In this document: piece after piece, positions 1 to 10,554 of the stretch
Layout: every line of letters starts with the position of its first letter
How positions within the stretch are numbered: the first letter of the stretch is position 1
Source: Brachyhypopomus gauderio
Taxonomy: Eukaryota; Chordata; Actinopteri; Gymnotiformes; Hypopomidae
DNA length: 64,000 bases
Assembly (NCBI RefSeq): GCF_052324685.1
Contig: NW_027506873.1
Location: 2,673,910-2,737,909 of the forward strand
Reading direction: 5' to 3'
Made by a program: the position numbers and the translations under genes
The notes under the pieces: model-generated
What the model was told of the DNA's origin: nothing
The model's database searches: none
Seen by the model: only the letters and a program-made list of their open reading frames with translations

Positions 1-29
1 CTTGGAATTGAATCCTGACGACTTAAACA

Positions 30-2550
30 ATGAATGCTTTAACAAATAAGGTATGGCTTTTCCTGGTATTTTAGTCATTGCATTTACCCCCAAAGGTCAT
101 CTTTGAACTCACGTGCGAGGCAGCTAGTCAGCTAATTAGCTAGCTAGTAGCTACGTTTACATAGTGACAACGTGAGATTTGAGCTATACTGATGTAAAAC
201 CACAGGCTGTAATGTACATCATAGACTTAACGTCACTGTTGGCATTAATAGGCATAGCCCTTTGCTAATTTCACTAGTTATACATCTGACCTTTTGACTA
301 ACAACAAAACGTTGTGCTCTTGAATGAATGAATGTTCCACTTATATAGCGCCTTTCTAGATACTCAAGGTCGCTTTACAATTTTAACACAGGGACAACTC
401 TTACACTACCATTCACACACCGGCGAGAAGCGGCAGCCAATTGCGCACTCTCTACCGGTATACACAGCCGGGTGAATGGGGTGCAGGAAGGGGAGAGAGG
501 ACAGACCCTAGTGACAGAGCACCATCCACCACTGGGCATACAAACACATTCATGCAGAGTCACTCAGACAACTGCTTTTATTGAACATGAAGACACACAG
601 ACACACTCAGTCTCTCACACTCAGTATTTTTGTCAGGGAATCAGGGAGGCCAATTTTACCTAATCTCCATGTCTTTGGACTGTGGGATGAAACCGGAAAC
701 CCACGCAGACACGGGGAGAACATGGAAACTCCACTCAGATAGGGACTTGAACCCAAGACCCCAGTGCTGAGAGGCAAACGTGCTAACCACCAAGCCACCG
801 TGTTGCCCAACACTTGTGTTTGTACACCCCTAGCTAGCAGACTCCATTTGCTTATCTTGCTGCAAAATGTAACTTAGTTGCATTTTCCTTCCAGATTTTG
901 CTCATCCAGAACTCCAGGGCATTGGTCCAGGCTGTATCGCTGATTCGGTGAGTGCGCTGTTTCCTCCGTTGATTAAATAGTTACTAATAGATTACTAACC
1001 ATCGATTTTCTTTCATCACAGTGCTCCCATATTAAAGCAGTCAATGCCAATAGGTAAGCTGGATACTTTCATAAGTAAATTGTCTTTGGTTGCAAACTAT
1101 TGCTTATATCGTGAATGACTTCTTGTCCTAATGACGATGTGCATTAACGTAAAATGTGTTGCTTGTAGGTTTGCTGCTGACCGAGAGGCAGTACAGATCT
1201 ATGCCTACGCATGGAATCGGTCGATACAAATATCTTCTTCCAAAAGTGGTGGTGAGGCTTGGCGGCAGGGGCATTACATTTAATGCATCGGTCCATTTGT
1301 TAATAAAAATATTTGTCATAAATTCATACAATTAAATGGCAGTATTTTTGTTGACTCGGGAAGGTGTGCAGATATTATTATAATTATGACACTCCTATTT
1401 TAACTATTGTTATAATATTGTATTATAATATCTTTGTTGCAATGTAATGAAATACAGTATTCCAATATCTCCCCAATAAAGTGTTCCCTGCTGACAGTTT
1501 TAATATTTTTATAGCCACAGAGGAAGAAGGAAAAGATTAAAATGAAGGAGATCAGAGAAGCTACCGATACAGAGTATGGTGTCCTCAGTGTGTCAGTATC
1601 TGGCTATGACATGACGCTGGTGGAATGTTACTCCCAGTACATCCATAATCTCTGCAATCGCCTTGACATCCAAGTAGAGGAAAGGTCAGGGCTATTGAGA
1701 AGCCTGCACTGATCACTAGACACTGTGTGTGGTTCTTGTAAAAGTTTACCAAGACATAACTGCATGTCTTCTTTGCTGTCTTTTTTCAAGTTATGCAATG
1801 CCTACAAAGAGCACAGAGATCATGGTCATGCCAGAACAAGGTACCAAGATGTTTGTGGACGTCGTTCTCAAAACCCATGAGCGGGTTGTTCAGGTAAAGT
1901 CAAAACTGCATCCTTGAAATACTTCATTTTTAGGTAATATATTTTTTTTCTAAGGATTGCTGACCATGGTAAACTAACTAAGATGCTGTATTGTATTAAG
2001 CACCTGCTCCTTTCTTGACTGATTAACTTCACACTGGACTTATTTTCACATCTTTGTAAGTGTAAGCACCATGTTGAATTCATGGTAAAATTATGGATTG
2101 TATTTTGCCATTGATGGCATGCACATTTAGATGGGGAATGTTGGTTTTGGTTAGGACAACAGTTTGAATATTAATGTATGATATTTTCAGGTAAGCCAAA
2201 TGAAGGCAACACTCACTTCCATTTTTATGGAGGTCCTTCTAAAAAACCAGCCGGAGGGAGTTCAGCTCTCCATAAAGCAGGTTAGCACAGCAGGCAATTT
2301 TTACTTCTGATGCGTCTGTATGCTTGATTGTGACCGAGCCTGTCACTCAGGAGGGTGTGTTTTGGATGCCATACCAGGGAGCTATCTCTTTGGTCTGTTG
2401 GGCAGAACATTTTTGCTACCTAGAATGTCATGCCTTAGCTGTTTTTAAATTATTTTCTTTGTGTTTGATTTTCAGCATACTGAAGCGGACTTCCAGGCCA
2501 GGTTTAAGGCAAGACCAGAAATGGAAGCGCTGCAAGCAAAAATCAATTAA
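30..2550 (+). CDS. mrpl48: Mitochondrial large-subunit ribosomal protein mL48, complete, 8 exons
   Basis: Exons: 30-50, 895-947, 1022-1053, 1169-1251, 1515-1684, 1791-1893, 2191-2280 and 2476-2550. All junctions are GT-AG and in phase, giving 208 aa (human about 212). The product is a component of the mitochondrial 39S ribosomal subunit with an S10-like fold. Recognition rests on near-identity to human MRPL48 around YDMTL, HNLCN, SYAMPTK and THERVVQ, and on the C-terminal FKARPE. The short first exon (MNALTNK) matches the human start in length and position and spliced reading enters exon 2 in phase 0, which decides the start. The N-terminus is basic and hydroxylated, as for a mitochondrial presequence. 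Intron 1 holds an old repeat. A polyadenylation signal lies at 2630-2635. The promoter and most of the 5' UTR are outside the window. Confidence 0.95.
331..818. repeat. Old dispersed fish repeat, L2-like tail plus adjoining segment
   Basis: This lies in mrpl48 intron 1. The left end reads TATATAGCGCCTTTCTAGA followed by AAGGTCGCTTTACA, which is the reverse complement of a common L2-type LINE 3' tail. The right half (about 655-818) has the phrases AAACCCACGCAGACACGG and GCTAACCACCAAGCCACCGT, which recur in many fish genomes. Family names are from memory and no alignment was possible. The short open frames here on both strands are not genes. Confidence 0.6.
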
Positions 2551-2639
2551 AAAAAAGATATTTAAAATCTGAAAATGCGTGTGTTTTTCATTTTATGGTG
2601 TAATGAATTGTAGTGTGGCAATGTGTAGTAATAAATATA

Positions 2640-3140
2640 TGAATGGACATAGTGAACTGTTTTTTTTTTTGTTTTGTTTTTCTTGCTTCAAAGACATATT
2701 ACAGATATTAACTTACCACCTTGCAAGTTATATGTGTACTTCAAGTGTAGCTTGTGGTAGTTCTAACGGTTTTCCCCAAACAATTTTAGAGTTCAATTCA
2801 TTACACACCTTTAACACCTGTTTTGTTTTTTTTAAGAATGAGCTGTATGCAGGTGCAGGGTGCTGCATGACCTGGATGCAATGTAATGACTTGAAAATGG
2901 TGTTTGCTTATACATACACATCTAACTACACTGCACTCTTCCTTGGCAGTTCTTTGCTTTTGCTGGAGCCATTCTCCCGAGTTTTGAGCGGGAACTACAT
3001 TACCCAGTGATCTAAGCACTGCCGGCCTAGCAACCGTCCTCAGCAACAACCAACCGACCTAAACATCTTGTGCCTTTCAGTGTTTGGGCTGCGTTTAACA
3101 TAACTACATTTTGCTAGTTCTCTAGCAATTTTGGTTGACA
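2640..3140 (+). promoter_or_regulatory. mrpl48 3' flank and dnajb13 promoter region
   Basis: This 500-bp gap between mrpl48 and dnajb13 holds no other gene. At 2994-3007 the sequence ACTACATTACCCAG is one or two bases from the ZNF143/Staf consensus (ACTACAATTCCCA), a frequent element close to vertebrate start sites. At 3028-3047 there are two TAGCAAC/CAGCAAC half-sites, resembling RFX X-box halves that are common at ciliary genes. The X-box is incomplete (only the right half fits), so that part is speculative. No TATA box was seen. Confidence 0.4.
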
Positions 3141-5206
3141 ATGAGCAGAGACTATTATGCTACGTTGGAAATCAACAGAGATGCTTCTGATGCAGACATC
3201 AAAAAGTCGTAAGAGTGCTTTTTTTGTGATTACTGAGAGCACCAGCTGGCCAGGAACCCACACTTTCAGTAACATGACTAAAGTAAAGCTGTGGCTAACA
3301 CAATGCGTTCAATAGTTCCATCCAAACAGCTGGCAATTAATGTTTTGTACTTCTTTGCTATTAGTAATTTAACACAGGAAGCCAAAATATTCGCTTTAAA
3401 TCTGTTACATTGGCTACCATTTAATCTCTAATATCAGATTTGATTTAATGCCAGGTATCGTCGACTAGCGTTGAAGTATCATCCACACAACAACGGTCAA
3501 GCGGGTCCATATGATACATTCCGCGAACTTGCCGAAGCTTACGATGTCCTCAGTGATCGTGAGTGATTACAAATATAACATGGAGCTTCCGAATACATTT
3601 TCAATGATTGATCCAGTATAAAACACGTATTTTATTTATAGGCAGAACGTATGCTGTAAATGGAGCAGTTTGAGCTAGTGGACAAGGGCATGGGTAGTTG
3701 AAACATACTGACGTGTGTCGTACCGTTATTACTCGACATAAGTTTTGTAATAGTTGATCAGAAGTAATAGTGTAATATTGCAGCTCGGAAAAAGGCCACA
3801 TACGACACATTTGGCGAGGAGGGCCTTAAAGGAGGAATCCCACCTGAAGCAGCAGCGCATGGAGCTTGGTCTACCACATACGTCTACCATGGAAACCCTG
3901 ATAAAACATTCAGACAGTTTTTTGGGGGGGACAATCCTTTCGCCGGTAAGTCGTTTAAAAACAACGGAAGACTTATTTTGTCGTTGGGGTTCTCGTTGTT
4001 TAGGCTATAGGTGTTTGAGTCTACCTGGTGATTTATATGTCCCTTCAGATTTTTACACTGCATATGGCACTGATGCGAACGTTGGATTTGGAGGCCTTCG
4101 TGGACGAGGGGTTAAAACCCAGGATCCACCCATTGAACGTGATCTTCATTTAGCCTTAGAGGACCTTTTTTATGGGTCTACCAAGAAGATAAAAATATCC
4201 CGTCGTGTAAGTTTTGTACTGTAATAGACAATTAAACTGGAAACCAGTAAACTGCTATAGTTTTGCTGTGACTATAGCAGTATTTCTATTTAGGTGATTA
4301 ATGAAGATGGACATACTTCCAGCATTAGAGACAAAATTTTAACCATCATTGTGAGACCAGGATGGAATGAGGGAATGCAGATCACATTTCCCAGAGAAGG
4401 AGACCAGGTGTGATTACAAGAAGTCTGCTTCATGCACTTGACTCTGTAGATCGTGATTCATCTTTGTTAAAGGTAGGATACATCTGCTACAGTCCATCTG
4501 CTAATGGTCACCTTAATATTTTTCCATCAGGGCCCAAACAACATCCCAGCAGACATCATTTTCATTGTTCGCCATAAACCACATCCTCGGTTTACTCGGC
4601 AAAATAATAATTTAATATACACTGCACATATCTCTCTTGAGCAGGTGAGATTTTTTGTATGATTTTAAAACAAATTTCAGCATTAGATTTAACATGACCA
4701 TGTGTTGAGTGGATTTTGATTGCTTGTGCCCCCACAGGCACTGACTGGGTTTTCTGTGGAAGTGGAGACACTAGATGGCAGACTTCTCAACATCCCCATC
4801 AATGACATTGTACAGTGAGTTAGGCATTGAACTTACAGCTTTCTGCTTCTGTGTACACTAACTTTAGAATGAAGTGATGCTTTATAGCTATATTACATTT
4901 TTCTTCACCAAGTTAATACATAGCTACATATGTAAGACCCAGAAGGTTTTAGTGTTTGTATAACTAAATAGAACCAAAAACCATCCAAGTTCGTCCAAAT
5001 TCTTGTTTTAGGACCTGAAAAGCCTTCTAAAAATTTATTTTCTTCCCTGTAGCCCCCAGTACACCAAAGTGGTGTCAGGGGAGGGAATGCCTTCACCAAG
5101 CAACCCTTCTACTAGAGGAGATCTGATCATCCAGTTTAACACTCACTACCCAGACAAACTTTCATCTGAGAAGAAACGGCTTCTGAAGCAAGCCCTCACC
5201 TTGTAG
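3141..5206 (+). CDS. dnajb13: DnaJ homolog subfamily B member 13, axonemal co-chaperone, complete, 8 exons
   Basis: Exons: 3141-3208, 3455-3558, 3784-3945, 4049-4206, 4294-4407, 4531-4644, 4738-4814 and 5053-5206. The model gives 316 aa, the same length as human DNAJB13. The family member is a radial-spoke/axonemal DnaJ-like protein of cilia and sperm flagella. The J domain spans about residues 1-70 ([10 protein letters not shown] then AEAYDVLSD), followed by [10 protein letters not shown], a C-terminal substrate-binding region ([27 protein letters not shown]) and [10 protein letters not shown]. The canonical HPD tripeptide is HPH here; human DNAJB13 also lacks HPD, so weak Hsp70 stimulation is expected. 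The gene is convergent with ucp2, with stop codons 304 bp apart. Confidence 0.96.
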
Positions 5207-5510
5207 TCCACCCTGCACACCCTTTTGTTCTTGTACGTGTCATTTTACCAAAATCATCTTCCATAGTACAACTTCTATAAATTGTTTGGATACAGGTGCC
5301 TCAGAGAGATAAAAGTTTATTACATTTTAAAAAGGTCTAAACAAGAATTTAAAAAATGAGCAAGACCAGCTTTCTAATCCCCGGGATATACTTGAATGAA
5401 AGAAACCCCCCAGATGGTAACAAAGGTTTGGTTTTTATAAAGTTTAAGTAGATAGGGACAAACACACAAAACAAAAACCAGCACCAGCACCCTGACAGCA
5501 GTAGCCAGGC
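5207..5510. terminator. Shared 3' end region of dnajb13 and ucp2 with opposing poly(A) signals
   Basis: The two genes converge here. A plus-strand ATAAAA near 5310 could serve dnajb13. The plus-strand TTTATT at 5316-5321 is AATAAA on the minus strand and would serve ucp2. If both are used, the two 3' UTRs would meet or overlap by a few tens of bases. Poly(A) use is inferred from hexamers only. Confidence 0.45.
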
Positions 5511-7217
5511 CTAGAGGGGAGTAGCCCGGTTATGGCGGGCTGCCATCATGGCTCGTTTCAGCTGCTCATATGTGACGAACATCACCACATTCCAGGAGCC
5601 CAGCCTCAGGAACGAAGGCATGAATCTGTAAGAGGTTAAGAGACAAAGGTGAGCACTGCATGGAGCTCAACAATGAGCAAAAACGTGGAGGGAATGAGAA
5701 AGAAAAGCATTTTACCCTTTATAGAAAGCCATAGGCCCCTCTTTGGTCAACATGGCCACAGCACAGTTCAGGGCACTGCTGTACTGACCATGGGCAGAGT
5801 TCATATATCTTGTTTTCACAACATCAACTGGAGAAGCGATGACTGTGGTGCAGAAACCAGCACCAAAAGCAGATGTGAAGTGGCATGGAAGATCATCTGT
5901 GAGGAAAAAAGAAAACCCACACTCAAGATCCCTGCTAGTAGGAGTTTTATACCATGCAGCTGTTGTGTTAAGCAACCTCATCTCACCAGTCATGGGTGTA
6001 GATCGCAGAAGAGCATCCTTAATGAGGTCATAGGTCACCAGCTCAGTACAATTCACAATGGCATTGCGTGTGATGTTTGGGCCAGTTCCTGATAAGATCA
6101 AGAACACTTTAGATCAAGGCTGCTCAGTTGTTTACCTTGTGCCAAATGTGCCATTTCAAGCCCAGACTCACCTCTCCACAAACCACGGAATCCCTCTTCT
6201 TTAGCAATGGTCCGATATGCGTCCATGGTGCCATGGTACCGTTTGTTAGTGGCACAAGCGCCAACTTGCGCCTGAAAGCGAACCTTCACCACATCTGTAG
6301 GTTGGGCCACAGCGACCGCCATCGCCCCGGTGGTACAGCCTGCCAGCAGACGACTACCGATCCCCACATCTGGAGAAGGGACCATTCATAATGTCAAGTT
6401 CAAACCCAATCACCACGTCATGGGCCCCCGAGCACAAAAGTGGCGAGAAGGGGCCCGAACTTACGATCTGAGCCTTTGGTGTAGAACTGCTTGACCGAGT
6501 CGTAGAGGCCGATGCGGACAGAGGCGAAGCTCATCTGCCGCTGTAGCCCGGCAACCAGCCCGTTGTACAGACTGCGCGGCCCCTCCGTGCGCACCATGGT
6601 GGTGATGGTGCCGAAGACGCCCCGGTACTTTAGAGGCTGAACACGACTCGCTTTCTCAGCGCCGCTGCTGCTCTCCCCTTGGATCTGTACAGAACAAAAT
6701 GGGCATGGAGAGACTTTACAGAAACCGGGAAGGGCGAGAGGGAAGGAGGGGCCACGGCCTCCAGCCACAGGGCGTCCATGGTGTAGCGCTCCGGGAAGTG
6801 CGGGGTCTTAGGACTTAAGCATCGTCTCCTGGATCAGCTTGTACGACTATTGCAAGGAAGGGAATTGGAAGATTGAAGAAAAACAATGGGGAAAGCTGGC
6901 ATCAGTGAGAGACAAAGTACTTGGGGATTAAAGTCAGATATTCTGGTATGAAACGCTGGACTTCCTGTTGGGGTAGAGGGTACCCCAATCCAGAACCCCC
7001 AACTTAAGACATTACTATTTCTTCCATTTGCTGCAGAGAGAAGCTGGTCATCTAGTGAAAAAGGATTCAGTGAACTTCGGTAGAGCCGTACCTGAAGCCT
7101 GACTTTGGCCGTGTCCAAAGGAAAGGTGACCAGGTCAGCAATACAGGCTGCAGTTCCAGCACCAACAAACTTCACCGCTGCAGTCGGAGGCACGTCGGCA
7201 GGTCTAAAGCCAACCAT
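5511..7217 (-). CDS. ucp2: Mitochondrial uncoupling protein 2, complete, 6 coding exons
   Basis: Exons in transcript order: 7217-7092, 6684-6465, 6369-6172, 6088-5987, 5896-5716 and 5625-5511. They give 313 aa (human UCP2 309). It is an inner-membrane anion carrier of the SLC25 family with three tandem repeats and six helices. The three carrier signatures are visible: PLDTAKVR (residues 33-40), PTDVVKVR and PVDVVKTR. The start MVGF and the last-exon motif [20 protein letters not shown] are typical of UCP2. Position next to dnajb13 and in opposite orientation matches the human DNAJB13-UCP2-UCP3 order, which supports ucp2 rather than ucp3. Exon 2 is almost identical over 152 bp to exon 2 of the neighbouring ucp3, although the other exons are clearly diverged. 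At least one upstream non-coding exon is expected. Confidence 0.95.
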
Positions 7218-8086
7218 TTTTTCAGCTTCACAAATTGAATAGAATGTGTAGCTGGAGAAGGATGTCTTGAAGTCCAGAGGAGTGAAAACAAGATATGTGA
7301 ACTCTACCCAGATCTAGGAGAATGGTGGAGAAAGATGGGGACAGGGACAAAGAAAGTGATTAAGTGTGCATGAAAAAAATAATCACATTAGCATTATTTT
7401 CAAACATTGCATAAGTTAACACATAAAAATGAGGGAATATATGCATCCTTATTCAAGTTAGGTTTCTCTGCGAGATTCTATATAAATGCTAGGAACATCT
7501 TGTCCCCTGCTAATGGAAACAAGGGGTGGAGGTGGTGGTGTAAACACCACAAATTTGAGGAAATGTTGTTGCACTCTGATTGGTGCGTCGACCTGTTGCT
7601 ATGCATATGGGGATCAACTAAACAGGAACAAAGAAGTGCTGTCGTCAACGGCGAGGGGGGTTGGGGTTACACGGGACAAAAGACCCATAATAGATGTATT
7701 ATCGGTAAGTAAAAGAACGAAACTAAAAGGGAACAGCTGTGGTTATATTGGTGTTAAACTATTAGCGACAAAATGTGACTTATTTCCGGTGGCGGTGAAG
7801 AGATACCTACCTTCACTCAAGAAACCCAGGGCAGCGAAGATTTAAAAAAGTCAAGATTCTCTAAAAGTATCTCTCTCGTTGAAATTACTTTCAACTATAA
7901 TTTCGTTGCCTTGTTCTTCCATAGAAACACGTTCAGAAAACAGATAATTTAAAAACATACTCCTGAAAGAGAACAACAGACATTGTATACATTAACTCGA
8001 CGACGTCCTTGCCATATTCGAGAACTTTATAAAACTTTGTATGTGAAATTTAGTCTAGCGAATACATCTCCTAAATAAATACTTAC
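7218..8086 (-). other. ucp2 5' untranslated leader and 5' intron, no gene
   Basis: On the minus strand, a plausible acceptor (CTTCTCCAG) lies at about 7250, just above the ucp2 start codon, and a strong donor (CACG followed by GTAAGTATT) lies at 8087/8086. The stretch between them is best read as the 5' UTR intron. Two plus-strand open frames at 7407-7845 show no recognisable protein and are discounted. Confidence 0.5.
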
Positions 8087-8253
8087 CGTGAACGGAAGAA
8101 AAAAGAAATGTGGAAAGAAAAAATGTATCGGCTTTTTTTCAGAAGACAAATAACCGGCAGAGTCGACGTAGCTGTGTGCTTCTTGCCTACACAAACACTG
8201 TCGTGTGATGCCTGGCGGAAGCAGCTGGTTTTATACCTCTCCGTGTTACGTCA
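8087..8253 (-). promoter_or_regulatory. Candidate ucp2 promoter and first non-coding exon (CRE plus TATA box)
   Basis: Read on the minus strand, a CRE-like TGACGTAA (8253-8246) is followed about 10 bp later by TATAAAA (8235-8229). Transcription would begin near 8200 and the first exon would end at a consensus donor at 8087. The spacing of CRE, TATA, exon and donor is coherent and oriented toward ucp2. Which cell types use it cannot be told from sequence. Confidence 0.5.
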
Positions 8254-8410
8254 CGTTCCGCACCCGCAGACTTATGCTGTGCAACGTGTTACAGCCATTT
8301 TGGTGGTTGGTCGCTTACCTACTGTAAATAGTTTTTTTAACATAATGTTATAATTTGTACAGATCCAGGCACATGTCTAAGATTAAACACTATCAAATTA
8401 AACACTACAT

Positions 8411-8531
8411 AGGGAGTTTTTTCTTGCCACTGTCGCGGCTTGCTCATTATGGATCTGGACCCATACGATTGTAAAGCTGCTTTGTGACAACATGTGTTGT
8501 GAAAAGCGCTATATAAATAAATTTGACTTTG
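8411..8531 (+). repeat. LINE/SINE 3' tail fragment
   Basis: The phrase GTAAAGCTGCTTTGTGACAA followed by AAAGCGCTATATAAATAAA is a very common 3' tail in fish L2-type LINEs and the SINEs that borrow it. It is followed by TTTGACTTTGACT, a short A/T-rich tail. Only the tail is present. Confidence 0.6.
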
Positions 8532-8867
8532 ACTATAAATTGTTAGCGTTTGACTTAAAGTTGAATAATGGGCGAAAACTACCCAGCAGGCATTTCAACG
8601 TTGAATCGACGTTGAATCAACGTCGAAAGTGATGGTTGAATCAACGTTGGATTTTGTGTCGATTTTGAAAGGTGAATCAACGTTGATATGCCAACGTCGT
8701 TTCAACGTCATACATTCAACCTTGAATAAACCATAAAATTCACGTTTATGATGCTCAAAATTGCATGGGAGAGAGGATAAAAACAACTGTATGCCATAAT
8801 GAAAAAAGAACAATTTTATTTTTTTTTAGTCTTTCATTTTACTCGGAGTACCACCACACAATCTCAG

Positions 8868-8947
8868 TCATGGCCTCAAGTCTGGGACTCGAACCCAGGA
8901 CCCTCCGGTCTCAAGACCAGTTCCCTAACCGCCAGGCCACGACTACT
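8868..8947 (-). repeat. tRNA-derived SINE fragment
   Basis: On the minus strand the sequence GTGGCCTGGCGGTTAGGGAA resembles an A box, and GGTTCGAGTCCC is a near-perfect RNA polymerase III B box. The same head occurs in plus orientation at 41194. It sits inside the TA-target transposon, so it jumped in after that element formed or was carried by it. Confidence 0.75.
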
Positions 8948-9078
8948 CTGCAATTTGTCGTTGCGAAGTTTTGTTTCTGCCTCAAAACATTTAAAACTGT
9001 TTAATTGCCTGATGTTGTCTTCCTGGTTAATACCTGCCTGTTTTTGACGACGTTTTTGGACGAATTAATTAAAAAAAA

Positions 9079-9138
9079 TTATATTATTATTATTATTATT
9101 ATTACTACTACTACTACTACTACTAATAATAATTAATA
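9079..9138. repeat. Trinucleotide microsatellite, ATT then ACT
   Basis: About ten ATT units run directly into about seven ACT units and then ATAAT. It lies inside the TA-target transposon and is non-coding. Confidence 0.95.
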
Positions 9139-9242
9139 CCTCTTTCAAAACCCTCAGCCAATGCCAAAGTGTTGTTTGTACTTTTTTATTGTATGTGTTT
9201 TTTTAACTTGAAATGGTAATACAAAGGCAGGTTGAAGATATT

Positions 9243-9420
9243 ACGTTGATTCACCGTTAATAGTTCAACGTTTGCGCAACCATTTAACATTAAACGTTGA
9301 TTCACCGTTAATAGTTCAACGTTTGCGCAACCAATTAACATTAAACGTTGATTCACCGTTAATAGTTCAACGTTTGCGCAACCATTTAACATTAAACGTT
9401 GATTCAACGTTGTTTCAACG
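9243..9420. repeat. 51-bp tandem repeat, three copies, CAACGTTGA-rich
   Basis: Three 51-bp units begin at 9243, 9294 and 9345, each starting ACGTTGATTCACCGTTAATA, and are followed by a partial unit. Copies differ by single bases. The palindrome-like word TCAACGTTGA recurs here and at 8590-8710, near the other end of the same transposon, so both subterminal regions are built of the same word. Confidence 0.9.
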
Positions 9421-9788
9421 TTGAAACAACAACAGACAGTATTTCAACTATATTTCAACCACATTTCAACGTTGAAGGTCGGTCGTGTGCCAGCTGGGTA
9501 GGGTGACCAAACGTCCGTATTTCACGTCCTGTCCCGGGTTTTTTTAAGTGAGGAAATGTCCTGGTTTTTAAATTACCTTCATTGGACTATCATTTGTTAT
9601 TTGAGTTTTTGTTGTTGACTTTTACTGAAAAGCATTTTTAATAATCTAACTGTAAATATCATGTTATTGTAGGATTACGTGGGCCTATGTTAAGTGAGTG
9701 CATGCCACAGTAGGTATATGGGCAGCACCCACTCCCTCCACGGTGTCCTGGTTTTTCAAAATGAAATTACGGTCACCTTAGCGAAAAC

Positions 9789-10494
9789 AATCAGCAAAAC
9801 ATCTGACACATCGCATTTTCAGATGTGTTAGAAGTACATGTTTTTAACATGTACACGTCCTCAGGTTCTTCCTGCGGTCTTTTGGTCAAATATAATATGC
9901 TGTGTTTTTTAAGCCCCCACTATTCAGTGGCCTAAGTTGTGAAGGACCAAAATCTGCCGTGTGGTTCCATGCCAGTATCAAATAAGCACGTGATAGTTCA
10001 TCAAAATTCTGTTTATGTATAAAGCCCTGATATTTGACGAGCTTCACAAACAGAAAAAACGTTACAAATAACGCATTAAACTATGAACTGCTGAGTCACG
10101 ATGAGAAGTTTGGCGAGGGGCACACGTGTGAGTGATCACAGAAAGAGTTCCATCTGCTCTACACGTGTCTCGTTAAATGGACACAAAATGGTGGGTGGGT
10201 ATTCATTCATTAATACAGGCTCCAGAACACTGCCTTTGATCTAGATTTTTAAAAAGCAACAGTTTAATTACTGCTAAGCCTTTTCGATTGAGCATAGTAT
10301 AATGAATTATTTGTTTAATTTTTACTCTTAATTCAAATGTAGCCCTGTTTTGTTTTGATGTAGCCAAACACCAAAGAGTCAATATTTAATCTGTTGAATT
10401 GAATTTTAAATAACATTAAAATATAAATTGGACTGTCCCAGATGCCGATCCTGTATAGTGGTAGTAGTTGAATGCACTATATTTCAGTCTGTTC
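9789..10494. other. Intergenic, AT-rich, nothing recognised
   Basis: About 700 bp between the hAT element and the Tc1 remnant. No coding potential, no tandem array and no inverted repeat was seen. Confidence 0.5.
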
Positions 10495-10551
10495 AGTGTG
10501 TGTGTGTATATATATATTATACACACGCGCACACACACACACACACACACA
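10495..10551. repeat. GT/TA/CA compound microsatellite
   Basis: The run is (GT)n, then (TA)n, then (CA)n, forming a near-palindrome. It truncates the 3' end of the Tc1 transposase remnant that begins immediately to its right. Confidence 0.95.
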
Positions 10552-10554
10552 ACA

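Larger units (their letters stand above)
8572..9788. mobile_element. hAT-type DNA element interrupted by a TA-target DNA element
   Basis: The outer element has the 8-bp target duplication GCGAAAAC at 8572-8579 and 9781-9788, and ends TAGGGTGACC (right of the insertion, 9499-9508) and GGTCACCTTA (9771-9780). Eight-bp duplications and TAGGG-like ends are hAT hallmarks. Its left terminus is split: only TA remains at 8580-8581, then a second element runs from 8582 to 9498. That inner element has 11-bp inverted ends CCCAGCAGGCA / TGCCAGCTGGG and a duplicated TA (8580-8581, 9499-9500). Neither carries a transposase. The inner element contains a SINE and tandem repeats. Confidence 0.8.

Noticed and set aside
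8868-8947. Possible functional tRNA gene
   Set aside because: The B box is good, but the body cannot be folded into a cloverleaf by eye and the same sequence recurs as a SINE at 41194.
8765-9047. Plus-strand frames containing LGLEPRTLRSQDQFPN
   Set aside because: This is the antisense reading of a tRNA-derived SINE B-box region, a frequent false protein in fish genomes.
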